Assembly (NCBI GenBank): GCA_016789705.1
Contig: JAEUQR010000021.1
Location: forward strand, 1 to 59,716
Direction: 5' to 3'
Length of the DNA: 59,716 nt
DNA from: Acidobacteriota bacterium
Lineage (GTDB): Bacteria > Acidobacteriota > Vicinamibacteria > Vicinamibacterales > UBA2999
The position numbers and the translations under genes were made by a program. Each line of letters starts with the position of its first letter. Positions within the stretch are counted from its first letter, which is position 1. This document shows, piece by piece, positions 40,935-50,178 of this stretch. The notes beneath the pieces are model-generated. The model was given only the letters and a program-made list of their open reading frames with translations. It searched no databases and was not told the DNA's origin.

Positions 40935-43217
40935 GTGACACGTCGATCGGGTGCCCGCGCGCTCGTAGCCGCGCTGGCCGTCGCCGCGCCCCTCGTTGCC
41001 GGCGCGCAGCCACAATCCCCCACCCCCGCGACCGTCACGCCCACGCTGACGGCCGTACGGATCGCCGAGGGCGAGACCGTGACGATCGACGGCGTGCTCG
41101 ACGACGCCGTCTGGTCGCGGGCCGAGCCCGCCACCGACTTCCGCCAGCGCGACCCGCGTCCCGGCGAGCCGGCGACCGAACGCACCGAAGTGCGCGTCGC
41201 CGTGGACGGCACGCGCCTCATCCTCGGCGTGGTCTGTTTCGACTCCGAACCGGATCGCATGCTGGCCAACCAGATGCAGCGGGATCAACCCTTCGGCGGC
41301 GACGATCGCTTCCTCTGGGGCCTCGACACCTACCTCGACGGCCGCACTGGCTACTTCTTCGAGATCAATCCCGCCGGCGCGATGGGCGATGGGCTCGTCA
41401 CCGGCCCCGGCGGTGGGGGTGGCGGTGGGGGTGGCGGTGGCGGTGGGGGTGGCGGTGGCGGCGGCCAGTTCGGCGCCGGCATGAACAAGTCGTGGGACGG
41501 CATCTGGATCGCGCGCGTCCGCCGCACCGACAAGGGCTGGACGGCGGAGATCGAGATCCCGTTCCGCACGCTCAATCTGAATCCCGACAGCGATACCTGG
41601 GGCGTGAACTTCCAGCGCACGGTGCGCCGCAAGAACGAAGAAAGCCTGTGGACCGGATGGCAGCGCACCGAGGGCCTGCTGCGCATGTCGAATGCCGGAC
41701 GACTCACCGGCATCGGCAAGGTCTCGAAGGGGCTGGGCCTCGAGGTGAAGCCGTACGGCGTGGCCTCGGTGGGCAACGCGCCAGGCCAGGGCCTGCCGGC
41801 CACGACCGGCACCGGCGCCGCCGGCGTGGACCTCTTCTACAACGTCACGCCAGGCCTGCGCGCCAACTTCACGGTGAACACCGACTTCGCCGAAACCGAA
41901 GTGGACCAGCGGCGCACCAACCTCACGCGGTTTCCGCTCTTCTTCCCCGAGCGGCGCGAGTTCTTCCTGGAAGGATCCACCTTCTTCGACTTCCCGCCCG
42001 GTGATGCGCAGCCGTTCTTCTCACGCCGCATCGGCCTCAACAGCGGCCAGCCGCAGAAGATCCTCTTCGGCGGCAAGCTCACCGGGCAGGTCGGCAAACA
42101 GGACGTCGGCGCGCTGCACGTGCGCACCGGCGAAGACGAGGGCGCGCCCGGCTCGGGCACACGTCTCGCGAGCGAGGACTTCACGGCCGTGCGCCTCAAG
42201 CGCCGCTTCGGCCGGCAGTCGTTCGCCGGGCTGCTCTACACGCGGCGCGCCGGGGTGGACGCCGATGCCGGCATCATCGACCAGCACACCGTCGGCTACG
42301 ACGTGACGCTTTCGACGCCGTCGTTCCTCGGCACCGGCAAGAACTTCGAGACTGGCGGCTTCTTCCTGCACACGACCGGCGTGCAGGATCGGCCGGGTGG
42401 GTCTGACGCCTACGGCGGTCGCGTCGTCTACAACAACGAACCGGTCACGGCGCAGGTATTCTTCCGGCAGATCGACCCGGCTTACGACGCCGGCGTCGGC
42501 TTCACGCCGCGCCGGAACTTCCGCCGCTGGAACTCGCAGCTCGAGTACGCGCCGCGCATCAACAAAGGGCCGATCCGCGAAATCCAGTTCGGCGCCAACC
42601 TCGAACTGGCGACGCTGCCCGACAACACGCTCATCACGCGGCAGTACTTCCTGACGCCGCTCGAGGTGCTGTTTGACGCCGGGGACCGCGTGCAGTTCCA
42701 GGTGTTCCAGGTGACCGAGCAGCTCGAAGTTGACTTCGAGATCAGCGACGGCATCCTGCTGCCGTTCGGCAGCCGCTATGCGTGGCGGCGCCAGCAGATG
42801 GTGTTCGACTCGGCGCAGAACCGGAAGATCTCGGCGCGCGCCGAATACTCCTTCGGCGACTTCTACTCCGGCGATCGGCGCGAGTTCAACTTCGACCTGC
42901 GCCTGCGGCCGCGGGCCGGCGTCTACCTCCAGGCGTCGAGCGAGTACAACTCCGTCACGCTCGCCGAGGGCGCGTTCACGACGAAGCTGTACCGGCTGGA
43001 TGCGCGCACGCAGTTCAGCCCGTGGATCTCGCTCTCGAACAACGTGCAGTTCGACACGCAGAGCCAGTCGCTCGGCTGGCAGATGCGTTTCCGCTGGATC
43101 CGCAAGCCCGGCAACGACCTGTACCTGGTCTACACGCACAACTGGCTCGACAGCGACCGCCTCGCCACCATCGACCGCAAGGCGGCGATGAAGATCGTGC
43201 AGACCTACCGCTTCTGA
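40935..43217 (+). CDS. CBM9/DUF5916 family outer-membrane-type protein
   Basis: This 760-residue secreted protein has an N-terminal CBM9-like sugar-binding fold (IDGVLDDAVWSRAEP, YFFEINPAGAMGDGLV) and a C-terminal DUF5916 domain, probably a beta-barrel (PLFFPERREFFLEGSTFFDF, FFSRRIGLNSG), ending in Phe. Residues 159-177 are 19 consecutive glycines encoded at 41409-41465 by a GGT/GGC/GGG microsatellite. The role of DUF5916 is unproven; in related genomes it sits with peptidases and TonB systems. GTG at 40935 is preferred for its GGAG upstream and signal peptide; the TTG at 40902 is less likely. Confidence 0.85.
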   Translation: MTRRSGARALVAALAVAAPLVAGAQPQSPTPATVTPTLTAVRIAEGETVTIDGVLDDAVWSRAEPATDFRQRDPRPGEPATERTEVRVAVDGTRLILGVVCFDSEPDRMLANQMQRDQPFGGDDRFLWGLDTYLDGRTGYFFEINPAGAMGDGLVTGPGGGGGGGGGGGGGGGGGGGQFGAGMNKSWDGIWIARVRRTDKGWTAEIEIPFRTLNLNPDSDTWGVNFQRTVRRKNEESLWTGWQRTEGLLRMSNAGRLTGIGKVSKGLGLEVKPYGVASVGNAPGQGLPATTGTGAAGVDLFYNVTPGLRANFTVNTDFAETEVDQRRTNLTRFPLFFPERREFFLEGSTFFDFPPGDAQPFFSRRIGLNSGQPQKILFGGKLTGQVGKQDVGALHVRTGEDEGAPGSGTRLASEDFTAVRLKRRFGRQSFAGLLYTRRAGVDADAGIIDQHTVGYDVTLSTPSFLGTGKNFETGGFFLHTTGVQDRPGGSDAYGGRVVYNNEPVTAQVFFRQIDPAYDAGVGFTPRRNFRRWNSQLEYAPRINKGPIREIQFGANLELATLPDNTLITRQYFLTPLEVLFDAGDRVQFQVFQVTEQLEVDFEISDGILLPFGSRYAWRRQQMVFDSAQNRKISARAEYSFGDFYSGDRREFNFDLRLRPRAGVYLQASSEYNSVTLAEGAFTTKLYRLDARTQFSPWISLSNNVQFDTQSQSLGWQMRFRWIRKPGNDLYLVYTHNWLDSDRLATIDRKAAMKIVQTYRF
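41409..41465 (+). repeat. Polyglycine microsatellite in the DUF5916 gene
   Basis: Nineteen glycine codons in a row built from an imperfect GGCGGTGGGGGT unit. The tract falls in the predicted CBM9 part, a likely surface loop, and could change length by slippage in multiples of three without loss of frame. Confidence 0.85.
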
Positions 43218-43230
43218 TCGCCCGCCGAGT

Positions 43231-43304
43231 TGTAACGGGGTCTGTCACGGTCACGCCGTGTCTGCATCCGATTACAGTCGCAGACCGTGACAGACCCGAA
43301 TACA
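43231..43304. repeat. TGTAACGGGGTCTGTCAC repeat locus 3
   Basis: A full 23-bp copy at 43231-43253 begins 14 nt after the DUF5916 stop. A diverged inverted copy at 43282-43304 keeps the core ACCGTGACAGACCC. The locus ends 8 nt before the threonine aldolase ATG and fills the whole gap, so it must also carry any promoter or RBS context for that gene. Confidence 0.8.
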
Positions 43305-43312
43305 TTCGTGGC

Positions 43313-44362
43313 ATGAATTTCAATAGCGACAACGTCCACGGCGTGGACGAGGCGATCCTCGACGCGCTGCGCGAGGCCAACACCGGCACGGCCCGCGCCT
43401 ACGGCTACGACGACTGGACACTGGCCGCCGAGGCGCGCCTCCGTGAGGTGTTCGAGACGGACGTCGCCGCCTTCCTCGTGGTCACCGGCACGGCCGCCAA
43501 CTCCCTCGCGCTGGCCGCGTGTTGTCCACCATACGGCGCGGTCGTGTGCCACCACGAGGCGCACATCGTGGTCGATGAATGCGGCGCACCCGAGCTCTTC
43601 AGCGGCGGCGCACGCCTCATGGGCGCGCGCGGACCCGGCGGCAAGATCACGCCGGCCACCGTGGCTGCGCTCCTGGGCACCCTCGGCCGAGGCGAACACG
43701 AACAGCGTCCGAGCGTGCTCTCGATCTCCGAGGCCACCGAACTCGGCACCATCTACACGCCAGCGGAAGTCGCGGCGCTCACGGCGCTGGCCCGCCAGCG
43801 CGGCCTGCGCACGCACATGGACGGCGCCCGCTTCGCCAACGCGCTCGCGCGCCTCGGCGGCACGCCGGCCGAACTCACGTGGAAGGCGGGTGTGGACGTG
43901 CTCTCCTTCGGCGCGACGAAGAACGGCGCGATGGGCGCGGAAGCCGTGGTGTTCTTCGACACCGCCCTCGCGACCGACTTCCGCTACCTGCGCAAGCGCA
44001 CCGGCCAGCTCGTCTCGAAGAACCGGTTCCTTGCCGCGCAGATGCTCGCGTATCTGGCCGACGACCGCTGGATGACCAACGCCCGCCACGCGAACGCGAT
44101 GGCCGACCGGCTCGCCGGCGGGGTCCGCGCGCTGCCCGGCGTGCGCCTGCCGCTGCCGGTCGAGGCCAACGCCGTCTTCGCCATCGTCCCGCGCCGGCTG
44201 CACGAGCGCCTGCAGGCCTTGGGCGCGCGGAATCTCGTGTGGCCGGGGGAAGGTCCGGGCACCGACACGGTCGGCGCGGACGAGGTGTTCATCCGCCTGC
44301 TGACGTCGTTCCGCACGTCCGCCACGGATGTGGACGCGCTCGTCGCGGCCGCCGCCGGCTAG
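43313..44362 (+). CDS. ltaE: Low-specificity threonine aldolase (beta-eliminating lyase family)
   Basis: PLP-dependent fold-type I aldolase of 349 residues that would split L-threonine or L-allo-threonine into glycine and acetaldehyde. The Schiff-base Lys203 is in SFGATKNGAMG, Asp170 in THMDGARFANA, and His80/His81 lie in CHHEAHIVVDECG, all typical of the LtaE family. The ATG at 43313 begins the conserved FNSDNVHG. The spacing to the repeat upstream leaves no clear RBS. The 3' end overlaps the small membrane-protein gene on the minus strand by 4 bp. Confidence 0.9.
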   Translation: MNFNSDNVHGVDEAILDALREANTGTARAYGYDDWTLAAEARLREVFETDVAAFLVVTGTAANSLALAACCPPYGAVVCHHEAHIVVDECGAPELFSGGARLMGARGPGGKITPATVAALLGTLGRGEHEQRPSVLSISEATELGTIYTPAEVAALTALARQRGLRTHMDGARFANALARLGGTPAELTWKAGVDVLSFGATKNGAMGAEAVVFFDTALATDFRYLRKRTGQLVSKNRFLAAQMLAYLADDRWMTNARHANAMADRLAGGVRALPGVRLPLPVEANAVFAIVPRRLHERLQALGARNLVWPGEGPGTDTVGADEVFIRLLTSFRTSATDVDALVAAAAG

Positions 44363-44595
44363 AACATCGCCAGCAGATCGCGCACGGCGTCGCCGATGGT
44401 CTCGGCGATCGCGCGCACGATGGGCCAGAGGTCGCCTTCGGCGGCGACATCGGCGGCCACCGCCGGATCGGACATCACGAGCCACGCCCCCACCGACACG
44501 ACCGGCGTGACCGAGAGCGCCAGAACGCCGAGGGCGAGGACCGCGCGCGACGTCCAGCAGCGCGTGCGCGAAGGTGTGATGCGGGGCCTGTCCAT
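44359..44595 (-). CDS. Small single-pass membrane protein, hypothetical
   Basis: The predicted 78-residue protein has a basic N-terminus (MDRPRITPSRTRCW), one hydrophobic segment (AVLALGVLALSVTPVVSVGAWLV) and an acidic, amphipathic C-terminal helix. GGAGGG lies about 10 nt before the ATG at 44595. No family is recognised. It could be an exported small protein or a signal-anchor; being short and unmatched, it may also be non-coding. The next about 250 bp upstream hold no convincing gene. Confidence 0.45.
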   Translation of the reverse strand: MDRPRITPSRTRCWTSRAVLALGVLALSVTPVVSVGAWLVMSDPAVAADVAAEGDLWPIVRAIAETIGDAVRDLLAMF

Positions 44596-44849
44596 GACGA
44601 CCTGCCCTCCAGAGAGGCGAGGATCATGCCAGTCGCGCCGACCGAGCGCGCACCGCACGTTCTGGCCGAATTCCCGCGGATCGCGGCGCCGCGAGTGGTG
44701 TTCGTCCCGCCGCTGGTCCCTGCCGGCATCACGCGGTGTCCGGTTCCGGAACGCCGGACGTGTCACGGACGCACGACCCGTTCGGCCGTTCGCGCCAAAG
44801 CCGCGGCGTCGTCCGGCTCAGCAGCTCGGCCGTGATAACGTGCGGCCGC

Positions 44850-46217
44850 ATGACGGCCGCATTCCTGATTCGCCCGACGCTGGCCTGGCTGGCCCTGCCG
44901 CTGGCGGCCCTCGCCCTCGCTCCGGCACTCGACGCCCGGCAGACACAGGCACCGGCGCCGGCCCCCACCCGCACTGTGCTCGTGAAGGCCGCGCGCCTCA
45001 TCGACGGACGCGGCGGCGCTCCCGTTGCCGACGCGGGCGTGCTGATTCGCGGTGACCGCATCGAACGTGTGGGCCCCGCGGCCGGCATGACGGCCGACGA
45101 CGTCATCGACCTCGGTAACGCCACGGTGCTGCCCGGGCTCATCGACCTGCACACGCACCTCACCGATGAAGTGGGCACGAACTGGGAGACGAACCTCCTC
45201 ACCACGACGCCCGGACGCGCCGCCATCTACGGCGCGGTCAACGCCCGCACGACGCTGCTGGCCGGCTTCACGACCGTCCGCGACATGGGCCCGACGTGGC
45301 CGTACGTGGACATCGACCTGCGGTATGCCATCGACAAGGGCTCGATCCCCGGGCCGCGCATGCAGGCGGCCGGCAACTACGTGTCGGCCACGGGCGGCGC
45401 CGGCGACGCGCGCCAGTTCTCGATCTACGTGGACGTGCCGATCGTCAGGAACCTCGCTGATGGCGTCGACGACGTGCGAAAGGTCGTGCGCACGAATCTC
45501 AAGAACGGTGCCGACTTCATCAAGATCCTGGCCACCGGCGCGGTGATGTCGAAGGGTATTCCGCCGGGCGCGCAGCAGTATACCGACGCCGAACTCGCCG
45601 TCGCGGTCGAGGAAGCAGCGCGCTGGGGCAAGTTCGTGGCCTCGCACGCGCATGGCGCCGAAGGCATCAAGGCGTCGCTTCGGGCCGGCGTTCGCACGAT
45701 CGACCACGGCAGCATGCTCGACGAAGAAGGCGCGCGGCTGCTCAAGGAGAAGGGTGCCTACTTCGCGCCTACGCTCTACGTGGGCCACTCCATCCTGCAC
45801 GACAATCAGGCGCTCAACATCCCCGCGCATCAGGTGGAGCGCGAGAAGGCGATGCAGGGCACGCAGGAGAAGGCCTTCCGTCTCGCGCTCGCGCACCAGC
45901 TGCCGATCGCCTTCGCCACCGATGCCGGCGTGTTCCCGCACGGCGACAACGCGCGGGAGTTCAAGGTGCGCGTCGATCTGGGCCAGACGCCGATGGCCGC
46001 CATCGAAGGCGCCACGCGGATCGCCGCCGACGCGATGGGCTGGGCGGACCGCGTCGGCACGCTGCAGGCCGGCCGCTTCGCCGATCTCATCGCCGTGGAC
46101 ACCGACCCGCTCGTCGACATCACCGCGCTCGAACGCGTGCGTTTCGTGATGAGGGGCGGCGTGGTGCACAAGGGCGGGGCCCACACCGCGGCGCCCGGCA
46201 CGCGGAGCCCGCGATGA
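44850..46217 (+). CDS. Exported metal-dependent amidohydrolase
   Basis: The 455-residue enzyme of the amidohydrolase superfamily resembles imidazolonepropionase-like and Xaa-Pro dipeptidase-like hydrolases. After a signal peptide (LALAPALDA) come LIDLHTHL (His101, His103), the carboxylated-Lys region NGADFIKILATGA, SHAHGAEGIKASLRAG, RTIDHGS and the metal Asp in FATDAGVFPHG. Substrate is unknown; such secreted enzymes often cut N-acyl or prolyl bonds. The ATG at 44850 begins the signal peptide. Its stop overlaps the next gene's ATG (ATGA). Confidence 0.9.
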   Translation: MTAAFLIRPTLAWLALPLAALALAPALDARQTQAPAPAPTRTVLVKAARLIDGRGGAPVADAGVLIRGDRIERVGPAAGMTADDVIDLGNATVLPGLIDLHTHLTDEVGTNWETNLLTTTPGRAAIYGAVNARTTLLAGFTTVRDMGPTWPYVDIDLRYAIDKGSIPGPRMQAAGNYVSATGGAGDARQFSIYVDVPIVRNLADGVDDVRKVVRTNLKNGADFIKILATGAVMSKGIPPGAQQYTDAELAVAVEEAARWGKFVASHAHGAEGIKASLRAGVRTIDHGSMLDEEGARLLKEKGAYFAPTLYVGHSILHDNQALNIPAHQVEREKAMQGTQEKAFRLALAHQLPIAFATDAGVFPHGDNAREFKVRVDLGQTPMAAIEGATRIAADAMGWADRVGTLQAGRFADLIAVDTDPLVDITALERVRFVMRGGVVHKGGAHTAAPGTRSPR

Positions 46218-47803
46218 CGCGACACCCTGTGGTCCACCGGGCGCTCTTCCTGGCGATGAGCGCGCTGGCGCTCGCCACGGCCGGACTCGGCGCCCGGGGT
46301 GCACAGGCACCGGCGATCGACGCCGCGTTCGCCGCCTTCTGGAACGCCACCAGCGTGCCGGAGGCGGTCGCGGCCGCGCCGGCGATTGTGCAGTCAGGCG
46401 TGGATTTCGACGCCGCGCTCGCGCGGCTACGAAAAGGGCGCCCCTACGACCGGAACGCGCCGCGCGGCGTGCAGAAGCTCACGCGCCGCATGGAAGCCAC
46501 GACCTACCCCTTCACTGTGGACGTGCCGGCCAGCTACGACGCCGCGAGGAAATATCAAGTGCGCGTGCAGCTCCACGGCGGCGTGGGCCGGCCCGATGCG
46601 GTGACGCGTGGTGATGGCTCGATTGGCGCTCTCGCCGGCGCCGAGCAGATCTACGTGCTGCCACAGGCGTGGGCGGCAGCGCCGTGGTGGGGGCCGCAGC
46701 AGGAGGTGAACGTGCCGGCGATCCTCGACCAGGTGAAGCGCACGTGGAACGTGGACGAGAACCGCGTCGTGCTCTCTGGCGTGTCAGACGGCGGCACTGC
46801 CGCCTTCTACGTGGCCATGCGCGACACGACACCGTACGCGAGCTTCCTGCCGCTCAACGGTTTCATCATGGTGCTGCGCAACCGCGACCTCGGCTTGCGC
46901 GGCGCGCTCTTTCCGCACAACCTCACGAACAAGCCGTTCTTCGTCGTGAACGGCGGCGAGGACCCCCTCTATCCGGCGGCGCGCGTCGAGCCGTACCTGA
47001 AGCAGTTCAAGGCCGGCGGCCTGACGATGGAATACGTGCCGCAGCCGGACGCCGGACACAACACGGCGTGGTGGCCCACGGTGAAAGACGGGCTCGAGCG
47101 CTTCGTGAGCTCGCATCCGCGTGAGCCGCATCCGGCCCGTCTCACGTGGCAGACCGACAGCACGGCGAGCCGCAACCGCGCGCACTGGGTGGTCGTCGAT
47201 CGCCTGGCGCCGGGCCGCCCCGGCGAGGAACTGCCGGACCTGAACAACTTTGTCGCCGGCGAGGAGCCGAACTTCGGCGTGCGCTCGAACGGCATGCGGG
47301 TCACGACCGTGCTCACCGGCTCGAACGCCCAGGCCTTCGGCCTGCAGCCCGGCGATCTCGTGGCCGCCATCAACGGCCGGCAGTTGCCGGAAGCGCTCGA
47401 ACTCACCGACTTCCTCGGCATCTACCAGGCCGGCGAGGCGCTGCACTTCGAAGTGGAACGTGGCCCCACGCGTCAGACCGTCGATCTCAAGGGCACGTAT
47501 CAGCCCACGCTGATGCCGAAAGCGACGCCGCTCTTTCCGTCGCCGCGGGCTGCGGGCCGTGTGGATCTCGTGCGCGAGGGCAACACGGTGCGCGCGACCA
47601 CGCGCGGCGTGGGCGCGTTCACGCTGCTGCTCTCACCGGACGTCTTCGATTTCAGCCGGCCGATCACGGTCGTCGCCGACGGCCGCACCGTGTTCGACGG
47701 CCGCGTGCAGAAGAGCGTCGAGACGCTGGTGACATGGGCCGCGAAGGACAACGACCGCACGATGCTCTACGGCGCGGCGCTGCCGATCGCGCTCACGCCG
47801 TAG
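46214..47803 (+). CDS. Alpha/beta hydrolase with C-terminal PDZ-like domain, exported
   Basis: A 529-residue secreted protein coupled to the amidohydrolase by an ATGA overlap. Residues about 90-300 form an alpha/beta-hydrolase similar to PHB-depolymerase or feruloyl esterases: nucleophile Ser in GVSDGGTAAFY, acid Asp in GGEDPLYPAA and His in DAGHNTAWW. A PDZ-like domain follows, with FGLQPGDLVAAINGRQLPEAL, and a C-terminal beta domain. The first 20 residues form a signal peptide. The combination suggests an esterase or peptidase held at the envelope; the substrate is unknown. Confidence 0.85.
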   Translation: MTRHPVVHRALFLAMSALALATAGLGARGAQAPAIDAAFAAFWNATSVPEAVAAAPAIVQSGVDFDAALARLRKGRPYDRNAPRGVQKLTRRMEATTYPFTVDVPASYDAARKYQVRVQLHGGVGRPDAVTRGDGSIGALAGAEQIYVLPQAWAAAPWWGPQQEVNVPAILDQVKRTWNVDENRVVLSGVSDGGTAAFYVAMRDTTPYASFLPLNGFIMVLRNRDLGLRGALFPHNLTNKPFFVVNGGEDPLYPAARVEPYLKQFKAGGLTMEYVPQPDAGHNTAWWPTVKDGLERFVSSHPREPHPARLTWQTDSTASRNRAHWVVVDRLAPGRPGEELPDLNNFVAGEEPNFGVRSNGMRVTTVLTGSNAQAFGLQPGDLVAAINGRQLPEALELTDFLGIYQAGEALHFEVERGPTRQTVDLKGTYQPTLMPKATPLFPSPRAAGRVDLVREGNTVRATTRGVGAFTLLLSPDVFDFSRPITVVADGRTVFDGRVQKSVETLVTWAAKDNDRTMLYGAALPIALTP

Positions 47804-47857
47804 GCGGCGCGGCCGCTGCCGCCGACGTCCGCCGGCGGACCTTCCCGCCCCGGGGCC

Positions 47858-48691
47858 TTACCGCGAACCCGCCATCCGGCGGCGCACGCGTTCCGCGATC
47901 GTGAGCCCGGTGGATGGCAGCGCCTGCGCAGACGGGCTGCCGGTTCGCGTGACGTTCTCGAGCCGCAGGCCCAGACGGACGAATCCGGCAGTCCCCGTGG
48001 CCGTCATGAAGAGGTCGTAGGATCCCGTCATCGCGGCGGGCACGTCACTTCGGGAGCGCCAGTTCTGCATCTGGATGTCCAGCGGAGGTTCAGCCGGCAG
48101 GAACGACGCCGTCGGCAGCTGCAGTTCGCCGCTCACGGAAATCGTGCCGGTCATCCTGGCGAACGATCCGTCGCCCGCATCGAACACCGCGTTCACCGAC
48201 GCCTCGGTCTGCGTGAACGACGAATCGTGCACCCCGACCTCGCCGGCGGCGAACTCGGCGCACAGGCCCACGAATGCGCCGGTGGCCTCACAACCCGCGA
48301 TGACTTCGTTGCCGCGCCACGTGCCGCCGAAGTTCGGGTAGACCCGAATCCGCAGGGCCCCGCGCGCCGGCGTGTCGGCGAAGATCGACGCTTCCCCGGC
48401 CGATACGCCGCGCACCAGCCCGTTGGCCGATACGCTGGCCACTCCTGGCGCATCGGATCCCCAGACGGCGCTCGTCGCCACGCGCGTCTGGCCATTGCTG
48501 AGCGTTTCCCGGGCCTCGAACTGCACCTCGCGGCCGATGAAGATCGTGCCCCCGGCCGGAATCGCAATCGTCACCGACGTCGTCGTGGCCGACGGCGCCG
48601 TGGGGCTCCCGCCATCGTCGCCACACCCGGCGAGCCCGCCGAGTACGGCGAGAAGCCCTGTCGCGGCAACCATGCTCTGGTATCGAGACAT
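47858..48691 (-). CDS. Ig-like (BIG2) domain lipoprotein
   Basis: The 277-residue lipoprotein has a signal ending GLAGC (lipid Cys near residue 23) and a single bacterial Ig-like (BIG2) domain with ETLSNGQTRVATSAVWGSD and GLVRGVSAGEASIFAD. The second half is an all-beta domain of unknown function. Such proteins are surface-anchored and bind ligands or act as structural parts. ATG at 48691 is used; a GTG precedes it directly. Both neighbours are separate units. Nothing is seen in the 227 bp upstream (48692-48918). Confidence 0.8.
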   Translation of the reverse strand: MSRYQSMVAATGLLAVLGGLAGCGDDGGSPTAPSATTTSVTIAIPAGGTIFIGREVQFEARETLSNGQTRVATSAVWGSDAPGVASVSANGLVRGVSAGEASIFADTPARGALRIRVYPNFGGTWRGNEVIAGCEATGAFVGLCAEFAAGEVGVHDSSFTQTEASVNAVFDAGDGSFARMTGTISVSGELQLPTASFLPAEPPLDIQMQNWRSRSDVPAAMTGSYDLFMTATGTAGFVRLGLRLENVTRTGSPSAQALPSTGLTIAERVRRRMAGSR

Positions 48692-48918
48692 CACACACCC
48701 CCGCGGTCATGCCAGGCGGAGGTCAGGAAAGATTCGATGCGCAGATGCGCGTTGCCAGCGCCTGCATTGACACCCGGTTGAGCGCAAGACGCATGCCGCG
48801 GCGACGCCGCGAAATGGGGCGGTCGCGAAGACACGCCGTCGACCGCCGGCCCCGTTCAGGAGGAATTCCCCGGCGACATGCGGAATCCCGGCCGCGCCCG
48901 GTCGCGCCGCCGGCGCGG

Positions 48919-49716
48919 CTAGGGGGTGATCCGGGCGTTCTCGACGATCGCCTCGTAGGAGTAGCCGGCGCCGAAGTCCTTGTCGGTCGTGAGCGTGCCG
49001 TTCACCGTCACGACGTCTCCGGCCTTGAGCTCGGCGGCGCTCGTCACGACGAGGTCGTGCGTGCCGTCCTTCACGACGCCGCTGCCATCCTGCAGGTGGT
49101 ACCAGTTGGTGCCCATGATGGCGAGATTGACCTTCACGATCCGGCCGCGCAGCGCGAGCGGCTTCCCCGAGAGCGCCGTCCGTTTCGCCCACACGTCCGC
49201 GATCTTCACGCTGCCAGGCACGGGTGGCACGGCGGCGATGAGTGGCGGCGCGTCGGGCTCCGCGACCGTTGCGGCGTCGCCGCCATGGCTGCCGGCGAGG
49301 GCGGGCATCGACCCGCCCGCGGCGGTCGCCGTGAGGGCCTGGCCGTTCAGCGCCACCTCGCGCACGAAGTAGACGAGCGGGAAATCGCGGTTGAGCGTGC
49401 GGCTGCGGAAGTTCTCCATCGGCATGTCCACGGCGGCGGTGAGCTGGTCGCCCACCTTCACCGGGAACTCGCTGCCGGCGATCCACGTGTCCTTGCCGTC
49501 GGCCGTGAGCCGCGCGTAGGTGTAGCCGCCCGAGTTCATCGTTTCGGCCACGACCCCGCCAACCGTGCCGGAAGACGCGCCGGCAGGCGCGCCAGCGCCG
49601 CTGGCGGCGGGTGCAGACGCCGCGACGGGCGGCTGGGCGGATGTGGATGACGGCGGCGCGGAACAGGCCGCGCCTGCGAGCACGACGACAACAGCAAGAC
49701 CTCGGATGATGACCAC
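48919..49716 (-). CDS. NrfJ-related OB-fold lipoprotein
   Basis: This 265-residue lipoprotein has a short signal with a lipobox-like AGAAC site and two OB-fold-like modules. The first is GTVGGVVAETMNSGGYTYARL to DFPLVYFVREVALNG; the second is ALRGRIVKVNLAIMGTNWYHLQDGSG to DKDFGAGYSYEAIVENA. This pattern is found in proteins called NrfJ-like or nucleic-acid-binding OB proteins of the envelope; the role is unknown. The start is a GTG at 49716, chosen for AGGAG about 10 nt upstream and for the lipoprotein signal; the longer open frame upstream has no such features. Confidence 0.75.
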   Translation of the reverse strand: MVIIRGLAVVVVLAGAACSAPPSSTSAQPPVAASAPAASGAGAPAGASSGTVGGVVAETMNSGGYTYARLTADGKDTWIAGSEFPVKVGDQLTAAVDMPMENFRSRTLNRDFPLVYFVREVALNGQALTATAAGGSMPALAGSHGGDAATVAEPDAPPLIAAVPPVPGSVKIADVWAKRTALSGKPLALRGRIVKVNLAIMGTNWYHLQDGSGVVKDGTHDLVVTSAAELKAGDVVTVNGTLTTDKDFGAGYSYEAIVENARITP

Positions 49717-49798
49717 GGATGTTTCTCCTGCGCCGACGACGCGCAGACCCACGATACCGCGAAGCGGCGAGCTCGACCGTGACAAAGCGCGGACGTGC

Positions 49799-49827
49799 TT
49801 GACAGCGTCACACCCGAGGCGTAGGGT
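49799..49827 (+). promoter_or_regulatory. Candidate sigma-70-type promoter
   Basis: TTGACA (49799-49804), 17 nt, then TAGGGT (49822-49827). The -35 is perfect and the -10 is a weak but common GC-rich variant. It would start a transcript near 49834, with no known gene downstream. Confidence 0.45.
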
Positions 49828-49912
49828 GGCGTTAGATGCAGCGATCGCCGCACGGCGAGGGGCCCGCTGCACCGTCCGACACCAAGGCCCCGGCACGGAA
49901 GGAGGTCGCACG

Positions 49913-49963
49913 ATGACGGCAGTCGCGAGCGAGGATCCACCGGGCTCCCTGCAGCCTTCGTAG
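49913..49963 (+). CDS. 16-residue ORF with a strong ribosome binding site
   Basis: ATG at 49913 follows GGAAGGAGG by 7-8 nt, the best ribosome binding site seen in this part of the window. The frame encodes only MTAVASEDPPGSLQPS and a stop. It could be a leader peptide, a small protein or chance. No similar peptide is known to me. Confidence 0.3.
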   Translation: MTAVASEDPPGSLQPS

Positions 49964-50178
49964 AGCGCGCGTTCCAGAGCGCGCACGTCTCACTCGTCCC
50001 CGGCTGATCGCGCCACCAGGACTGGTCGTCCGGCCCGGAGATCCGCGTGCCATGCGGCGCGCCGACCCGGAAACGGCGTTCGAACGCCAGGTTGAAGGCT
50101 GAGACGGCGCGTGCGGCACGCGCGCTGGCGAAGGACCGCACGGACCGAGAATGCTCACGCTGCAATCGTGAGAGGAGA

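Noticed and set aside
44627..44835. A 69-codon plus-strand ORF in the gap before the amidohydrolase gene
   Set aside because: It is Pro/Arg/Ala-rich with a weak ribosome binding site and no family. The stretch more likely carries the promoters of the flanking genes.
49965..50160. A possible selenoprotein-like read-through at a TGA (50005-50007) in the gene-free region
   Set aside because: No SECIS-like stem directly after the TGA is apparent, the joined frames show no family, and the composition is Arg-rich.
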